Part shown: positions 51,298 through 60,395 of the stretch, piece after piece
How the letters are laid out: the number at the start of each line of letters is the position of its first letter
How positions within the stretch are numbered: the stretch's first letter is position 1
DNA from: Acuticoccus sediminis
GTDB taxonomy: Bacteria; Pseudomonadota; Alphaproteobacteria; Rhizobiales; Amorphaceae
DNA: 64,000 nt
Direction of reading: 5' to 3'
NCBI RefSeq assembly: GCF_003258595.1
Contig: NZ_QHHQ01000001.1
Span: forward strand, 310,001-374,000
The notes under the pieces: model-generated
Seen by the model: only the letters and a program-made list of their open reading frames with translations
What the model was told of the DNA's origin: nothing
Databases searched by the model: none
Program-made: the position numbers and the translations under genes

Positions 51298-54200
51298 TCA
51301 GACCGGCTCTTCGGCGGGCCGGCGGGTCCAGAGGGCGGTCAGACGCCGCACCATCACGTAGGCCGCCGGAACCATGAAGATGCCGATGAAGGTCGAGGCG
51401 ATCATGCCGCCGATGACGCCGATGCCGATGGCGTTCTGCGCCGCCGCGCCCGCCCCGGTCGCCACCGCCAGCGGCGCGACGCCGAGGATGAAGGTCAGCG
51501 CCGTCATCATGATCGGCCGCAGGCGCAGCCGGGCCGCCCGGACGGCGGCGTCGAGAAGCTCCTCCCCCTCCGCCCTCAGGTGCTCGGCGAACTCCACGAT
51601 CAGGATGGCGTTGCGCGCGGCGAGACCGATCGTCGTCAGCATGCCGACCTTGAAGTAGACGTCGTTGTTCTGGCCCATGAGCCAAGCCGCCGCGAGGGCG
51701 CCGAGGATGCCGACGGGCACGCCCAGCATCACCGCGAACGGGATGGACCAGCTCTCGTAGAGCGCGGCGAGGGACAGGAAGACGACCAGCGCCGACATCG
51801 CGTAGAGGAGCGGCGCCTGGCTGCCCGACTGGCGCTCCTGATAGGAGAGCCCGGTCCAGGCGGCGCCGTATCCGCCCGGCAGATCGGCGACGAGCTCCTC
51901 CATCGCCTCCATCGCCACGCCGGAGGATGCGCCCGGCCCCGCGTCGCCCTGGATCTCGATGGCGGACGACCCGTCGAAGCGGGTGAGGCTCGGCGCCACC
52001 GGTTCCCACTTCGTCGTCATGAAGGCGCTGAAGGGCACCATCTCGCCGTCCGCGTTCCGGGCGTACCACTCGTCGATGTCCTCCGGCTGCATCCGGAACC
52101 GCGCGGCGCCCTGGACGATCACGGGGCGCAGGCTCGCCCCGAGCAGGAAGTCGTTGACGTTGCTGCTGGCGAAGATCGTCGTCAGCATCGCGTTGATGTC
52201 CGACAGGGTGAGCCCGAAGCTCTCCGCCTTGCGCTGGTCGATGATGAGGCGCAGGGCGCTCTCCTCGTTGGTCCCGTCGGTGCGCACGTTCTGGAGCCGC
52301 TGATCGCCGCGTGCCGCCTCGACGAGGCTCTCGGCCGCCGCCGTCAGCGACTCGGACCCGGCGCCGGACTGGTCGACCAGGTACATCGAGAAGCCGCCCA
52401 TGTTGCCGAGCCCGGGCACCGCCGGCGGCTGCATGACGAACACCTGCCCGGAGCGGATCCCGGCGAGCGCCTTGTTGGCGCGCAGCGCCACCGCGGACGC
52501 CGCCATGTCGGACCCGCTGCGCTCGTCGAAGTCCTTGAGGCTGACGAAGAGCATCGCCCTGTTCTGCCCGGAACCCCCGAAGGAGAAGCCGAGGGAGGCG
52601 AAGGCCGACTGCACCGCGTCGTCGGCGAGGAGCGTCTCCTCCACCTTGGAGACGACCGCCGCGGTCTGCTGCGTCGTCGCCCCCTCGGGGAGCGTCACCA
52701 TCGCCATCAGCATGCCCTGGTCCTCGGTCGGCAGGAACGAGGACGTCATCCGCTCGAAGATCGTGTAGGCGCCGAGAAGGATGCCGGCGAGCACGAGGAG
52801 CGCGAGGAAGGGCCGCCCGGCGGTGCGGCGAACCAGCCCCGCGTAGCCCTCCGCCGCCGCGTCGAAGCCGCGGTTGAAGAGGCGCGCCGGCAGGATCTCG
52901 CGGCCGTTCTTTTTGCGCAGGATGCTCGCGCACATCGCCGGCGTCAGAATGATGGCGACGAGCAGCGACAGGACCATCGCCGTCACCATCGTCAGCGAGA
53001 ACTGACGGTAGATGACGCCGGTGGAGCCGCCGAAGAACGCCATCGGCAGGAACACCGCCGAGAGCACCACCGCGATGCCGATCAGCGCCGAGGCGATCTC
53101 GCCCATCGACTGGCGCGTCGCCTCGACGGGCGACAGCCCCTTCTCGCGCATCAGCCGCTCGACGTTCTCCACGACGACGATCGCGTCGTCGACGAGGAGG
53201 CCGATGGCGAGAACCATCGCGAACATCGTCAGCGTGTTGATGGAGTAGCCCGCCACCGACAGCACCGCGAAGGTGCCGAGGAGGACGACGGGCACCGCGA
53301 TCAGCGGGATCAGCGTCGCCCGCCAGGACTGCAGGAAGACGACCAGCACCAGCACCACCAGCACCACCGCCTCGATCAGCGTGTGGTAGACCTGATTGAT
53401 CGACCGCTCGACGAAGGGCGAGGTGTCGTAGGCGACGCGGAACTCCACCCCGGTCGGCAGCGTCGACTCGAGCCGGTCCATCGTGGCGCGCACGCGGGCG
53501 GCCGTGTCGGTGGCGTTCGCCCCGGTCGCGAGGTTCACGCCGAAGCCCGCCGCCGGCAGCCCGTTGAAACGGGATGATCCGCCGTAGTCCTCCTGGCCGA
53601 TCTCGATATCGGCGACGTCGGCGAGGTAGACGGCGCCGCCGCCCTCGTCGGACTTCAGGAGGATCGCCTCGAACTCGGCCACGCCGGTGAGCTGGCTCTG
53701 CGCCGTGACGGTCGCGGTGAACTGCTGGCCGCGGGTCGTCGGCTGGCTGCCGAGCGACCCCACCGAGACGGTGGTGTTCTGCGCCTGGACCGCCTGCACG
53801 ACGTCGGTCGGCGTCAGCTGGTAGCGCGCGAGCGCCAGCGGCTTCAGCCAGATGCGCATCGCGTAGCCGGAACCGAAGACGTTGAGGTCGCCGACGCCTT
53901 CCGTGCGCAGGATCTCGTTCTCGACCGTGGTCTCGACGATGTTGCCGAGGGCGGCCGTCGTATAGTCCCCGTCGGTCGCGACCAGCGCGCCGACCATCAG
54001 GATCGACGAGGTGGAGCGGGAGACGTTGACGCCCTGCTGCTGCACCGCGTCCGGAAGCTGCGACTCGGCCTGCCGGACCAGGGTCTGGACGTCGTTCTCC
54101 GCCTCCGACCCGCTGACGCTGTCGTCGAAGGTGAGCGTGATGGAGGAGGAGCCCTCGCGCGAGTTGGACACCATGTACAGGAGCCCGTCGAGGCCGGTCA

Positions 54201-54405
54201 GCCGGTCCTCGATCTCACGCGTGACCGAGTTCTCCACCGCCGAGGCCGTCGCCCCCGGGTAGGTGGCACTGATGCGCACGGTGGTCGGCGCGATCTCCGG
54301 ATATTGCGACACCGGGAGCGAGGTGAGCGCGAACGCCCCCGCCAGCATCGTGACGATGGCGATGACCCACGCGAAGACGGGCCGGCCGACGAAGAACTGG
54401 CCCAT
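51298..54405 (-). CDS. RND multidrug efflux transporter (HAE-1, AcrB/MexB-like)
   Basis: A 1035-residue inner-membrane proton-driven pump, full length for HAE-1 proteins. It begins 'FFVGRPVFAWVIAIVTMLAG', has the porter-domain repeats, and carries the proton-relay Asp pair in 'AIGLLVDDAIVVVENVERLM' near residue 410. The second-half relay region lies around 'VGMLTTIGLAARNAILIVEFAEHL' near 935. It exports hydrophobic drugs or bile-salt-like compounds through a trimeric complex with the adjacent adaptor and an outer-membrane TolC-type protein, which is not in the window. It lies 3 bases after the adaptor gene. Confidence 0.95.
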   Translation of the reverse strand: MGQFFVGRPVFAWVIAIVTMLAGAFALTSLPVSQYPEIAPTTVRISATYPGATASAVENSVTREIEDRLTGLDGLLYMVSNSREGSSSITLTFDDSVSGSEAENDVQTLVRQAESQLPDAVQQQGVNVSRSTSSILMVGALVATDGDYTTAALGNIVETTVENEILRTEGVGDLNVFGSGYAMRIWLKPLALARYQLTPTDVVQAVQAQNTTVSVGSLGSQPTTRGQQFTATVTAQSQLTGVAEFEAILLKSDEGGGAVYLADVADIEIGQEDYGGSSRFNGLPAAGFGVNLATGANATDTAARVRATMDRLESTLPTGVEFRVAYDTSPFVERSINQVYHTLIEAVVLVVLVLVVFLQSWRATLIPLIAVPVVLLGTFAVLSVAGYSINTLTMFAMVLAIGLLVDDAIVVVENVERLMREKGLSPVEATRQSMGEIASALIGIAVVLSAVFLPMAFFGGSTGVIYRQFSLTMVTAMVLSLLVAIILTPAMCASILRKKNGREILPARLFNRGFDAAAEGYAGLVRRTAGRPFLALLVLAGILLGAYTIFERMTSSFLPTEDQGMLMAMVTLPEGATTQQTAAVVSKVEETLLADDAVQSAFASLGFSFGGSGQNRAMLFVSLKDFDERSGSDMAASAVALRANKALAGIRSGQVFVMQPPAVPGLGNMGGFSMYLVDQSGAGSESLTAAAESLVEAARGDQRLQNVRTDGTNEESALRLIIDQRKAESFGLTLSDINAMLTTIFASSNVNDFLLGASLRPVIVQGAARFRMQPEDIDEWYARNADGEMVPFSAFMTTKWEPVAPSLTRFDGSSAIEIQGDAGPGASSGVAMEAMEELVADLPGGYGAAWTGLSYQERQSGSQAPLLYAMSALVVFLSLAALYESWSIPFAVMLGVPVGILGALAAAWLMGQNNDVYFKVGMLTTIGLAARNAILIVEFAEHLRAEGEELLDAAVRAARLRLRPIMMTALTFILGVAPLAVATGAGAAAQNAIGIGVIGGMIASTFIGIFMVPAAYVMVRRLTALWTRRPAEEPV

Positions 54406-54408
54406 GCC

Positions 54409-55671
54409 TCAGCGCCCCGACCGCGTTGCCGACGCGCCGGCCGCGCCGGGCCCGGCCACGGGCGAGGACGCGCCCTCGCCCGTGGCCGGCAGCGCGTCGC
54501 TGACGACCCCGTCGTCCGAGATCGTCACGGGGACCGTCGTCACCTCGGCGCCGGGCAGCAGGTTGGTGAGCCCGTCGACGATCAGCTCGTCGCCGACCGC
54601 GATGCCGTCGGTCACGATCCAGGCGTTCTTGTAGGAGCCGGTGGTGGTCAGCGTGACGCGGGCAGCCTTGCCGTCGCGCGCCACGAAGGCGGTGAGCAGG
54701 CCCTCGGCGGTGCGCGACGTCGCGCCCTGCGGGACGAGGTTGGCCTCGGTGGTTCCGAGCACGGCGTCCACGCGCAGGAACTGGCCGGGCATGATCAGCC
54801 GGTCCGGATTGGGGAAGCGCACGCGGATGTCGGTCGTGCCGGTGGTGGTCGAGACGAGGACGCCGGGGGAGACGATCTCGCCGACCCGGTCGTAGGCCTC
54901 TCCGTTCTCCAGCGTGAGATGCAGGTCGAGGTGCTCGCCCATCGTCAGCGTGCCAGAATCGATGCTGGCGCGGACCCGGCCGATGCGGGCGCTCGACTCG
55001 GCGACGTCGACGTAGATCGGGTCGATCCGCGTCACCGTCGTCAGCGCGTCGCTCTGGTTCGCGGTGACGACCGCGCCGACGGAGACGTTGGGGACCGAGG
55101 GAACGCCCTCGATCGGGCTGGTGATCTCGGTGCGCTCGAGGTTGAGGCGCGACAGGCGCAGGTCCGCCCTGGCCGTGCCGAGGGTCGCCTCGGCCTCCGC
55201 GACCTCGACCTCGGCGGTCTGCACGTCCGCGCGCGTGACGCCGGTACCTTCGAGGCGGGTGTAACGCTCGACCTGCGCCTTCTTGGCCGAGAGCTGCGCC
55301 TCGGCGCTCTTCACGGCGGCCTCGTCCGCGGCGACCTCGGCGGCGTAGGTCTCGTCCTCGATGCGGAACAGGAGGTCGCCGACCTTCACCGGCCGGCCGG
55401 CGGTATAGACCACCTCCGAGACGATGCCGCCGACGCGCGGGCGGATGTCCACCTGCTCGTAGGCGACCGCGCGACCGGGGACGGTGACGACGTAGGGCAC
55501 CTCCTCACGCTTCATCTCGATGACACCCACTTCGCGCGGCCCAGGCGCCCCCATGCCGCCAGGCGGCATCGGCTGGGCGCGGACGTCGCCGGGATCCATG
55601 GCGCATGGCAGAAGCGTAAGAAGTCCCACCGTCAGGGCGGTGAGCCGCTGGCGTCGACGCGTCGGAGTCAT
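54409..55671 (-). CDS. RND efflux periplasmic adaptor (membrane fusion protein)
   Basis: A 420-residue adaptor. An N-terminal export segment ('QRLTALTVGLLTLLPCAMDPG') lies within the first 30 residues, and the lipoyl-type 'VDIRPRVGGIVSEVVYTAGRPVKVGDLLFRIE' region is near 80. A helical hairpin follows ('YAAEVAADEAAVKSAEAQLSAKKAQVERYTRLEGTG', which is heptad-like), then beta-barrel and membrane-proximal domains. The Cys in 'LLPCAMD' could be a lipobox, but it is not a canonical one. The ATG at 55671 was chosen over 55779 because it opens directly into the export segment and has GAGG just upstream. It bridges the pump to the outer-membrane channel. Confidence 0.92.
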   Translation of the reverse strand: MTPTRRRQRLTALTVGLLTLLPCAMDPGDVRAQPMPPGGMGAPGPREVGVIEMKREEVPYVVTVPGRAVAYEQVDIRPRVGGIVSEVVYTAGRPVKVGDLLFRIEDETYAAEVAADEAAVKSAEAQLSAKKAQVERYTRLEGTGVTRADVQTAEVEVAEAEATLGTARADLRLSRLNLERTEITSPIEGVPSVPNVSVGAVVTANQSDALTTVTRIDPIYVDVAESSARIGRVRASIDSGTLTMGEHLDLHLTLENGEAYDRVGEIVSPGVLVSTTTGTTDIRVRFPNPDRLIMPGQFLRVDAVLGTTEANLVPQGATSRTAEGLLTAFVARDGKAARVTLTTTGSYKNAWIVTDGIAVGDELIVDGLTNLLPGAEVTTVPVTISDDGVVSDALPATGEGASSPVAGPGAAGASATRSGR

Positions 55672-55828
55672 GCACCTCGATCCTTGTGACTGCGTGGCGC
55701 TCCGGTGAGGCAGCGGAGGAGAACCACGAACGGCCGGCACTTTCGCGCGAGGCGCGAAAGACGCACCGACCCAACACACCCCGCCCGCGACCGTTCCGTC
55801 GCGTGAGGCTTCACCACAGCTAGATCAA

Positions 55829-55850
55829 ATTATCTGACTAGCAAGATAGT
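55829..55850. promoter_or_regulatory. 22-bp palindrome, probable MarR operator
   Basis: The left arm ATTATCTGACT pairs with the right arm at 9 of 11 positions, giving a 22-bp dyad in the AT-rich spacer between the efflux operon and the marR-type gene. A further AGAT-N6-ATCT half-overlaps it at 55822-55835. Size and base make-up are those of MarR-family operators. Both lie about 160 bp before the adaptor start and about 60 bp past the end of the regulator gene. Confidence 0.6.
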
Positions 55851-55909
55851 TTCGTGTGAAACGACGCCACGGTTGGGACGGCGGCGCGTCCCGCTGGCGG
55901 ACCGCAACG

Positions 55910-56443
55910 TCATTCGTGGCGGGGACGCCGGTCCTCGGCGCAGGCGAGGAGGTTCGTGAGCGAGCCGACGAACCGGTCGAACTCGCCGTCACCGCCGAGG
56001 CCGTCCCGCAGAAGCCGCGCATCGGCGGCCTGAACGGCGCGCATCGCGGCCTCGACGGTGACGATTCCCTTCGCCGTCAGCTCCACCGGGCGGAGGCGCC
56101 CGTCGCCCTCGGCCAGCGGGCGGTGGATCAGCCCGCGGGTCTCGAGGCCTTTCAGGACCTTGGTGAGCCCGCCGGAAGTGATCAGCAGCGTGTCGTAGAG
56201 TGCGGACGGCATGACGCGGTGGGGCGCCGGGTGGCTGCGGAGCGCGGCCATGGCCTCGAATTCGGTCAGCGAGATGTCGAAGGGCTCGAGAGAGGCGCGC
56301 GCACTCTCGCGGATGAGGCGGGCGAGGCGTTGGATCATGATGGCGAGCGCCATGGCGGGCGTTCGCATTTCCGGCCAGTTCTGCTGAAATCGCTCGAACA
56401 CCAAGGCGGTGGGGTTCTTCCGCTCGCCCCAAATGTCTTCCAA
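55910..56443 (-). CDS. MarR-family transcriptional regulator
   Basis: A 177-residue MarR protein: dimerisation helices around 'PAMALAIMIQRLARLIRESARASLEPFDISLTEFEAMAALRSHP' read over about 30-75, then a winged helix ('YDTLLITSGGLTKVLKGLETRGLIHRPLAEGDGRLRPVELTAKG', about 85-128), with the wing 'DGRLRPV' typical of MarR. I chose the TTG at 56443 because GGAGG lies 9 bases upstream. The longer open frame adds an AT-poor region with no family resemblance and crosses a promoter-like AT-rich block. It points the same way as the efflux genes and probably represses them through the palindrome at 55829-55850. Confidence 0.87.
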   Translation of the reverse strand: MEDIWGERKNPTALVFERFQQNWPEMRTPAMALAIMIQRLARLIRESARASLEPFDISLTEFEAMAALRSHPAPHRVMPSALYDTLLITSGGLTKVLKGLETRGLIHRPLAEGDGRLRPVELTAKGIVTVEAAMRAVQAADARLLRDGLGGDGEFDRFVGSLTNLLACAEDRRPRHE

Positions 56444-56869
56444 CGGAAACGGCCTCCACTCACAAATAATTGACCACCATAATATATGGGCTGACATAAC
56501 TGCCATAGCACGCGGATCGGCGTCCGCCCTTCCGCCCGCGCGGCGGCGGAGGACGGCGATACCGCTGCCATCGACTGGAACTGCCAGCGGTCCGCGACGC
56601 TCCCGGGTCGGATCGCCCGCGAGGCCCGACCATGACACGTCTGCCCGCCGTTGGCGCGAACCTCACCAGCGGATGCCCATCATCCCGCCTTGAAGCCCGT
56701 CCGGCGACGGCGTTCTGTATGCGAAACTCGTGAATCGCCCCATTGATCCCGCCCTCGCAGACGATCTCGCGCGCCGCCGCCGCGGGCACCGTGTCAAAGC
56801 GCCACACGCCGGCCCATGCCCGGCTCCCGTGGCGGCCCGACGGCCGGCGAACCGACGAATGAACCGCCC
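56444..56869. other. Intergenic region between marR and an MFS gene
   Basis: A 426-bp spacer with divergent flanking genes. The part next to marR (about 56465-56510) is markedly AT-rich and includes the palindrome CCATA-ATA-TATGG (56477-56489), a possible autoregulatory site or -10 region for marR. The remainder is GC-rich, with no gene that I can support and no strong hairpin. Confidence 0.5.
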
Positions 56870-58048
56870 ATGACCCTCTCCCAACGCCGGACGCTCGCCC
56901 TCGTGGTGACGGGGTTCGGCGCGATGCTGAACCTCTACGCGCCGCAGCCGGTGCTGCCGCTCCTGCGCGATGCGTTCGGGGTGAGCGCCGCCGTCGCCGC
57001 GACGACCGTCACCGCGACGGCGCTCGCGGTCGCACTGGTCGGCCCCTTCGCCGGCGCGGCATCCGACGCTTGGGGGCGGCGGCCGGTGATCCTGGTGGCG
57101 CTCGCCGGCGTCGCGCTGCCGACGCTCCTGTGCGCCTTCGCCGATTCCATCTCGATGCTGATCGTATTGCGGTTCGCACAGGGGCTCTTCATCCCGGCGG
57201 CGTTCGCCGCGGCCCTCGCCTACGCCTCGGAGGAGTGGCCGCCCGGCCAACGCGGCCGCGCGACGACCTACTACATCAGCTCCAACATCGTCGGCGGGTT
57301 CATCGGCCGGGTGATCGGCGGCGTCGCGGCCGAGTTCGGGGACTGGCACATGGCCTTCCTCGTGCTCGGCGCGGCGAACGTGGTCTGTGCCGTCGTCGTG
57401 GCGCTGACGCTGCCGGCCTCGCGCCAGAGCGCGACGGACACGCGCCTCGGCCGCGCCATCGCGCAGATGCCGCGCCACCTCGCCGACCCGATGCTGCTGT
57501 CGGCCTTCGTCGTCGGCTTCTGCATCCTCTTCGCGATGGTGACGGCGTTCACCTACGTCAACTTCCACCTCGCCGAACCGCCCTGGAGTCTCGGGCCGGG
57601 CGCGCTGTCCTGGCTGTTCTGCTCCTACCTCGTCGGCGTGATCCTGCTCGCGGTGTCGGGGCGGCTGATCGACACGCTGGGCCCGCGCATCGCGGTGATG
57701 ATCGCGGCGGGGATCGCGGTGATCGGTGGGCTGTGCCTGCTGGCGACGCCGCTGTGGGTCATCGCGCTGGGGCTCGTGCTCCTGTGCCTCGGCACCTTCG
57801 TGTGCCAGTCGGCCACGACGCGGTTCGTCGGCGCGAACGCGGTCGAGGGTCGCTCCGCCGCTGCGGGCCTCTACCTTGCATTCTACTACGGCGGCGGTGC
57901 CCTCGGTGCCGTTCTGCCGGGCTTCGCGTTTCAGCGGTGGGGGTGGACCTCCAGCGTCGCCATCATGCTGTGCGCGGAGTTCCTGATCATCACGATCGCC
58001 GCCATCGCCTGGCGGCGCGCCGAGGGCAGACCCGCCGTCGCCACCTGA
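56870..58048 (+). CDS. MFS transporter (drug/arabinose-efflux type)
   Basis: A 392-residue major facilitator protein with about twelve spans. Motif A is 'GPFAGAASDAWGRRPVILVAL' near residues 58-78, with the signature 'RFAQGLFIPAAFAAALAYASEEWPPGQRGRA' afterwards. The second half has 'SGRLIDTLGPRIAVMIAAG'. It is COG2814-like, typically a proton-driven exporter of drugs or small metabolites; substrate unknown. The ATG at 56870 starts the first span directly; the open frame extends to 56816 but lacks family features there. It lies divergent from marR, so shared control is possible. Confidence 0.86.
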   Translation: MTLSQRRTLALVVTGFGAMLNLYAPQPVLPLLRDAFGVSAAVAATTVTATALAVALVGPFAGAASDAWGRRPVILVALAGVALPTLLCAFADSISMLIVLRFAQGLFIPAAFAAALAYASEEWPPGQRGRATTYYISSNIVGGFIGRVIGGVAAEFGDWHMAFLVLGAANVVCAVVVALTLPASRQSATDTRLGRAIAQMPRHLADPMLLSAFVVGFCILFAMVTAFTYVNFHLAEPPWSLGPGALSWLFCSYLVGVILLAVSGRLIDTLGPRIAVMIAAGIAVIGGLCLLATPLWVIALGLVLLCLGTFVCQSATTRFVGANAVEGRSAAAGLYLAFYYGGGALGAVLPGFAFQRWGWTSSVAIMLCAEFLIITIAAIAWRRAEGRPAVAT

Positions 58049-58062
58049 GCGGCGCAAGCCTG

Positions 58063-58080
58063 CCCGCCAGCCGGGGCGGG
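58063..58080 (+). terminator. Short hairpin after the MFS gene
   Basis: A 6-bp GC stem (CCCGCC with GGCGGG) and a 6-base loop start 15 bases past the MFS stop and are followed by TATT. It is a plausible weak terminator. Confidence 0.4.
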
Positions 58081-58268
58081 TATTGCGTCGGGCGGCGACA
58101 ATTGTGAGAAGGACACGCGCTCGGCCGGCGACGGCCTGATACTGAGGGACGATCGACACGGCTTCGGGGCTTTTTTAACAAATCATGGAAACGTCTCCAT
58201 GGCGGCGAACGCTCCGGCGGCCGCGGACGATCTGACAATGCAATTCGGTCGCGAACACTGGCGCCGCG

Positions 58269-58297
58269 CGAGCGGCATCGACTGTCGATGCCGCTCG
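58269..58297. repeat. Perfect 29-bp palindrome before the Nudix gene
   Basis: Two 14-base arms (left arm CGAGCGGCATCGAC) are exact reverse complements around a single T, 50 bp before the Nudix start. As RNA it would fold into a very stable hairpin with almost no loop, which is unfavourable; as DNA it is an ideal two-fold site. A dimeric-protein operator or a site-specific processing signal is more likely than a terminator. No U-run follows. Confidence 0.7.
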
Positions 58298-58346
58298 AAC
58301 GAGGCAGCCGGAGGACCGCGCCGGGCCAACATTTGAGGGAAGGGAC

Positions 58347-58817
58347 TTGGTTAAAACGCTTTTGAAGTTCGCCCGCGACGAGGTGCTGCTTCCGCTCGTC
58401 AAGCGTCCCCGCCGCCTGCAGGTCGCGGCCCTCTGTCTGCGCAACGGTGATGGCGGGCGCGAGGTCCTGCTGATCACCAGCCGCGGCACCGGGCGCTGGA
58501 TCCTGCCCAAGGGTTGGCCCGAGAAGGGGACCGACGCGGCGGGAACGGCGCTGCGCGAAGCCTGGGAAGAGGCGGGCGTGAAGCGCGCCACGACCCACCC
58601 GTCCCCCGTCGGCCAATATACCAGCGAGAAGCATAATGACGGCGGGCTGGTCCTGCCGTGCGACGTGCTGGTCTTCCGTGTCGACGTGCACGAGATGACC
58701 AGGGACTACCCCGAACGCGGCCAGCGCAAGCTGGTCTGGGTCGCGCCCGGCGATGCCGCCGACATGGTGGCGGAACACGGCCTCAAGACGATCCTGCGCG
58801 CCCAGAAACCAGCCTGA
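58347..58817 (+). CDS. Nudix hydrolase (diadenosine/diphosphoinositol polyphosphate type)
   Basis: A 156-residue Nudix protein. The Nudix box is 'GWPEKGTDAAGTALREAWEEAGV' read across residues about 55-77, with the catalytic 'REAWEEAG' intact and the first box Glu replaced by Thr, as is common in the DIPP-like subgroup. 'GRWILPKGWPEKG' is typical of enzymes acting on diphosphoinositol or dinucleoside polyphosphates. The start is TTG at 58347 with an AAGGGA site just before. It lies 77 bp before a phosphate permease gene, suggesting a shared link to phosphate economy. Confidence 0.87.
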   Translation: MVKTLLKFARDEVLLPLVKRPRRLQVAALCLRNGDGGREVLLITSRGTGRWILPKGWPEKGTDAAGTALREAWEEAGVKRATTHPSPVGQYTSEKHNDGGLVLPCDVLVFRVDVHEMTRDYPERGQRKLVWVAPGDAADMVAEHGLKTILRAQKPA

Positions 58818-58894
58818 CGCAGCCACGGGCCGCCAGCCTCGGGGCTGGCGCCCGCATCGGCCCCAGCTCCAGAACAAGACGAAAAGGTACCCCC

Positions 58895-60373
58895 GTGGCC
58901 CTCGAGGACAGCCGGACGCGTTGGAAGAATCTCGACAAAGACCTGAAGCGCATCGGGTCGGTCGAGTACGCGACGCAGTCGGTCGGTCGCCCCCTCCTGG
59001 CGCCGACCGTCGCGCTCGCCTTCATCGTGCTCGCCGCAACGGGCGCCGCCCTCTTCGTCCAGCTCGACCAGACGCCGATCATGATCGTCCTCGCCGCGGG
59101 GCTCGGCGCCTACATGGCGCTGAACATCGGGGCGAACGACGTCGCCAACAACATGGGCCCCGCGGTCGGCGCGCGCGTCCTCACCATGGGCGGAGCGCTC
59201 CTGGTGGCGGCGGTGTTCGAGAGCGCCGGCGCGCTGCTCGCGGGCGGCGACGTGATCGGCACCATCTCCAAGGGCATCGTCGACCCGTCCGCCGCCGCCT
59301 CGCCGCAGGTGTTCGTCTGGGCGATGATGGCCGCGCTGCTGTCGTCGGCGGTGTGGGTCAACATCGCGACGGTCATCGGCGCGCCGGTGTCGACCACCCA
59401 CGCCGTCGTCGGCGGAGTCGTCGGGGCGGGGATCGTCGCGGCCGGCTTCTCGGCGGTCGACTGGCCGATGATGGGCACCATCGCCGCGAGCTGGGTCATC
59501 TCCCCCTTCCTCGGCGGGACGATCGCCGCGCTCTTCCTCGCCTTCATCGACTGGCGGATCGTCAAGCGGCGCGACCTCATCGGCGCGGCGAAGGTCTGGG
59601 TGCCGGTGCTGGTCGGGGTCATGGCCGGCACCTTCGCGGCCTACATCGCCCTCAAGGGACTGAAGCGCGTCGTCCACATCGACCTCGGCGGCGCCGTCCT
59701 GATCGGCCTCGCAGTCGGCCTCGCCTGTTACGCCATCAGCGTGCCGGTGATCCGCCGCCGCGCGGTCGGGCTGGAGAACCGCAAGCGATCGCTGAAGGCG
59801 CTGTTCGGCCTGCCGCTCGTCGTCTCCGCGGCGCTCCTGTCGTTCGCGCACGGTGCGAACGACGTCGCCAACGCGGTCGGGCCGCTCGCCGCGATCGTCC
59901 ACGTGTCGCTCGCCGGCGACGTCGCCGACAAGGTGGCGATCCCGCCGTGGGTGATGGTGATCGGCGCGTTCGGCATCTCGCTCGGCCTCTTCCTGTTCGG
60001 GCCGAAGCTGATCCGGATGGTGGGCGACCAGATCACCAAGCTGAATCCGATGCGGGCCTACTGCGTTGCCCTGTCCGCTGCGATCACGGTGATCGTCGCC
60101 TCGTGGCTCGGGCTGCCGGTCAGTTCCACGCACATCGCCGTCGGCGGCGTCTTCGGCGTCGGCTTCTTCCGCGAGTGGGACGAGGGCCGCCGCACCCGCC
60201 GCGCCGACAAGCACAAGAGGTCCAAGGACCACGCCGCCGAGGAGCGGCGCCGCCGCAAGCTCGTCCGGCGCTCCCATTTCATGACCATCATCGCCGCCTG
60301 GGTGATCACCGTTCCGGCGACCGCGCTCCTCTCGGCGCTGGTGTTCGTCGTCCTCCGCGCCCTCCTCGGCTGA
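58895..60373 (+). CDS. PiT-family inorganic phosphate permease
   Basis: A 492-residue PiT transporter (low-affinity phosphate, with protons or metal-phosphate complexes). The two inverted signature repeats are clear: 'GANDVANNMGPAVGARVLTMGGAL' near residue 80 and 'HGANDVANAVGPLAAIVHVSL' near 320. Each is paired with a 'PVSTTHAVVGGVVGAG' / 'PVSSTHIAVGGVFGVG' element. A charged loop ('RRTRRADKHKRSKDHAAEERRRRKL') precedes the last span. The GTG at 58895 is chosen for AAGG 8 bases upstream. It is probably co-transcribed with the Nudix gene. Confidence 0.92.
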   Translation: MALEDSRTRWKNLDKDLKRIGSVEYATQSVGRPLLAPTVALAFIVLAATGAALFVQLDQTPIMIVLAAGLGAYMALNIGANDVANNMGPAVGARVLTMGGALLVAAVFESAGALLAGGDVIGTISKGIVDPSAAASPQVFVWAMMAALLSSAVWVNIATVIGAPVSTTHAVVGGVVGAGIVAAGFSAVDWPMMGTIAASWVISPFLGGTIAALFLAFIDWRIVKRRDLIGAAKVWVPVLVGVMAGTFAAYIALKGLKRVVHIDLGGAVLIGLAVGLACYAISVPVIRRRAVGLENRKRSLKALFGLPLVVSAALLSFAHGANDVANAVGPLAAIVHVSLAGDVADKVAIPPWVMVIGAFGISLGLFLFGPKLIRMVGDQITKLNPMRAYCVALSAAITVIVASWLGLPVSSTHIAVGGVFGVGFFREWDEGRRTRRADKHKRSKDHAAEERRRRKLVRRSHFMTIIAAWVITVPATALLSALVFVVLRALLG

Positions 60374-60395
60374 CCTGCGCCGGGGCGGCCGCGGA

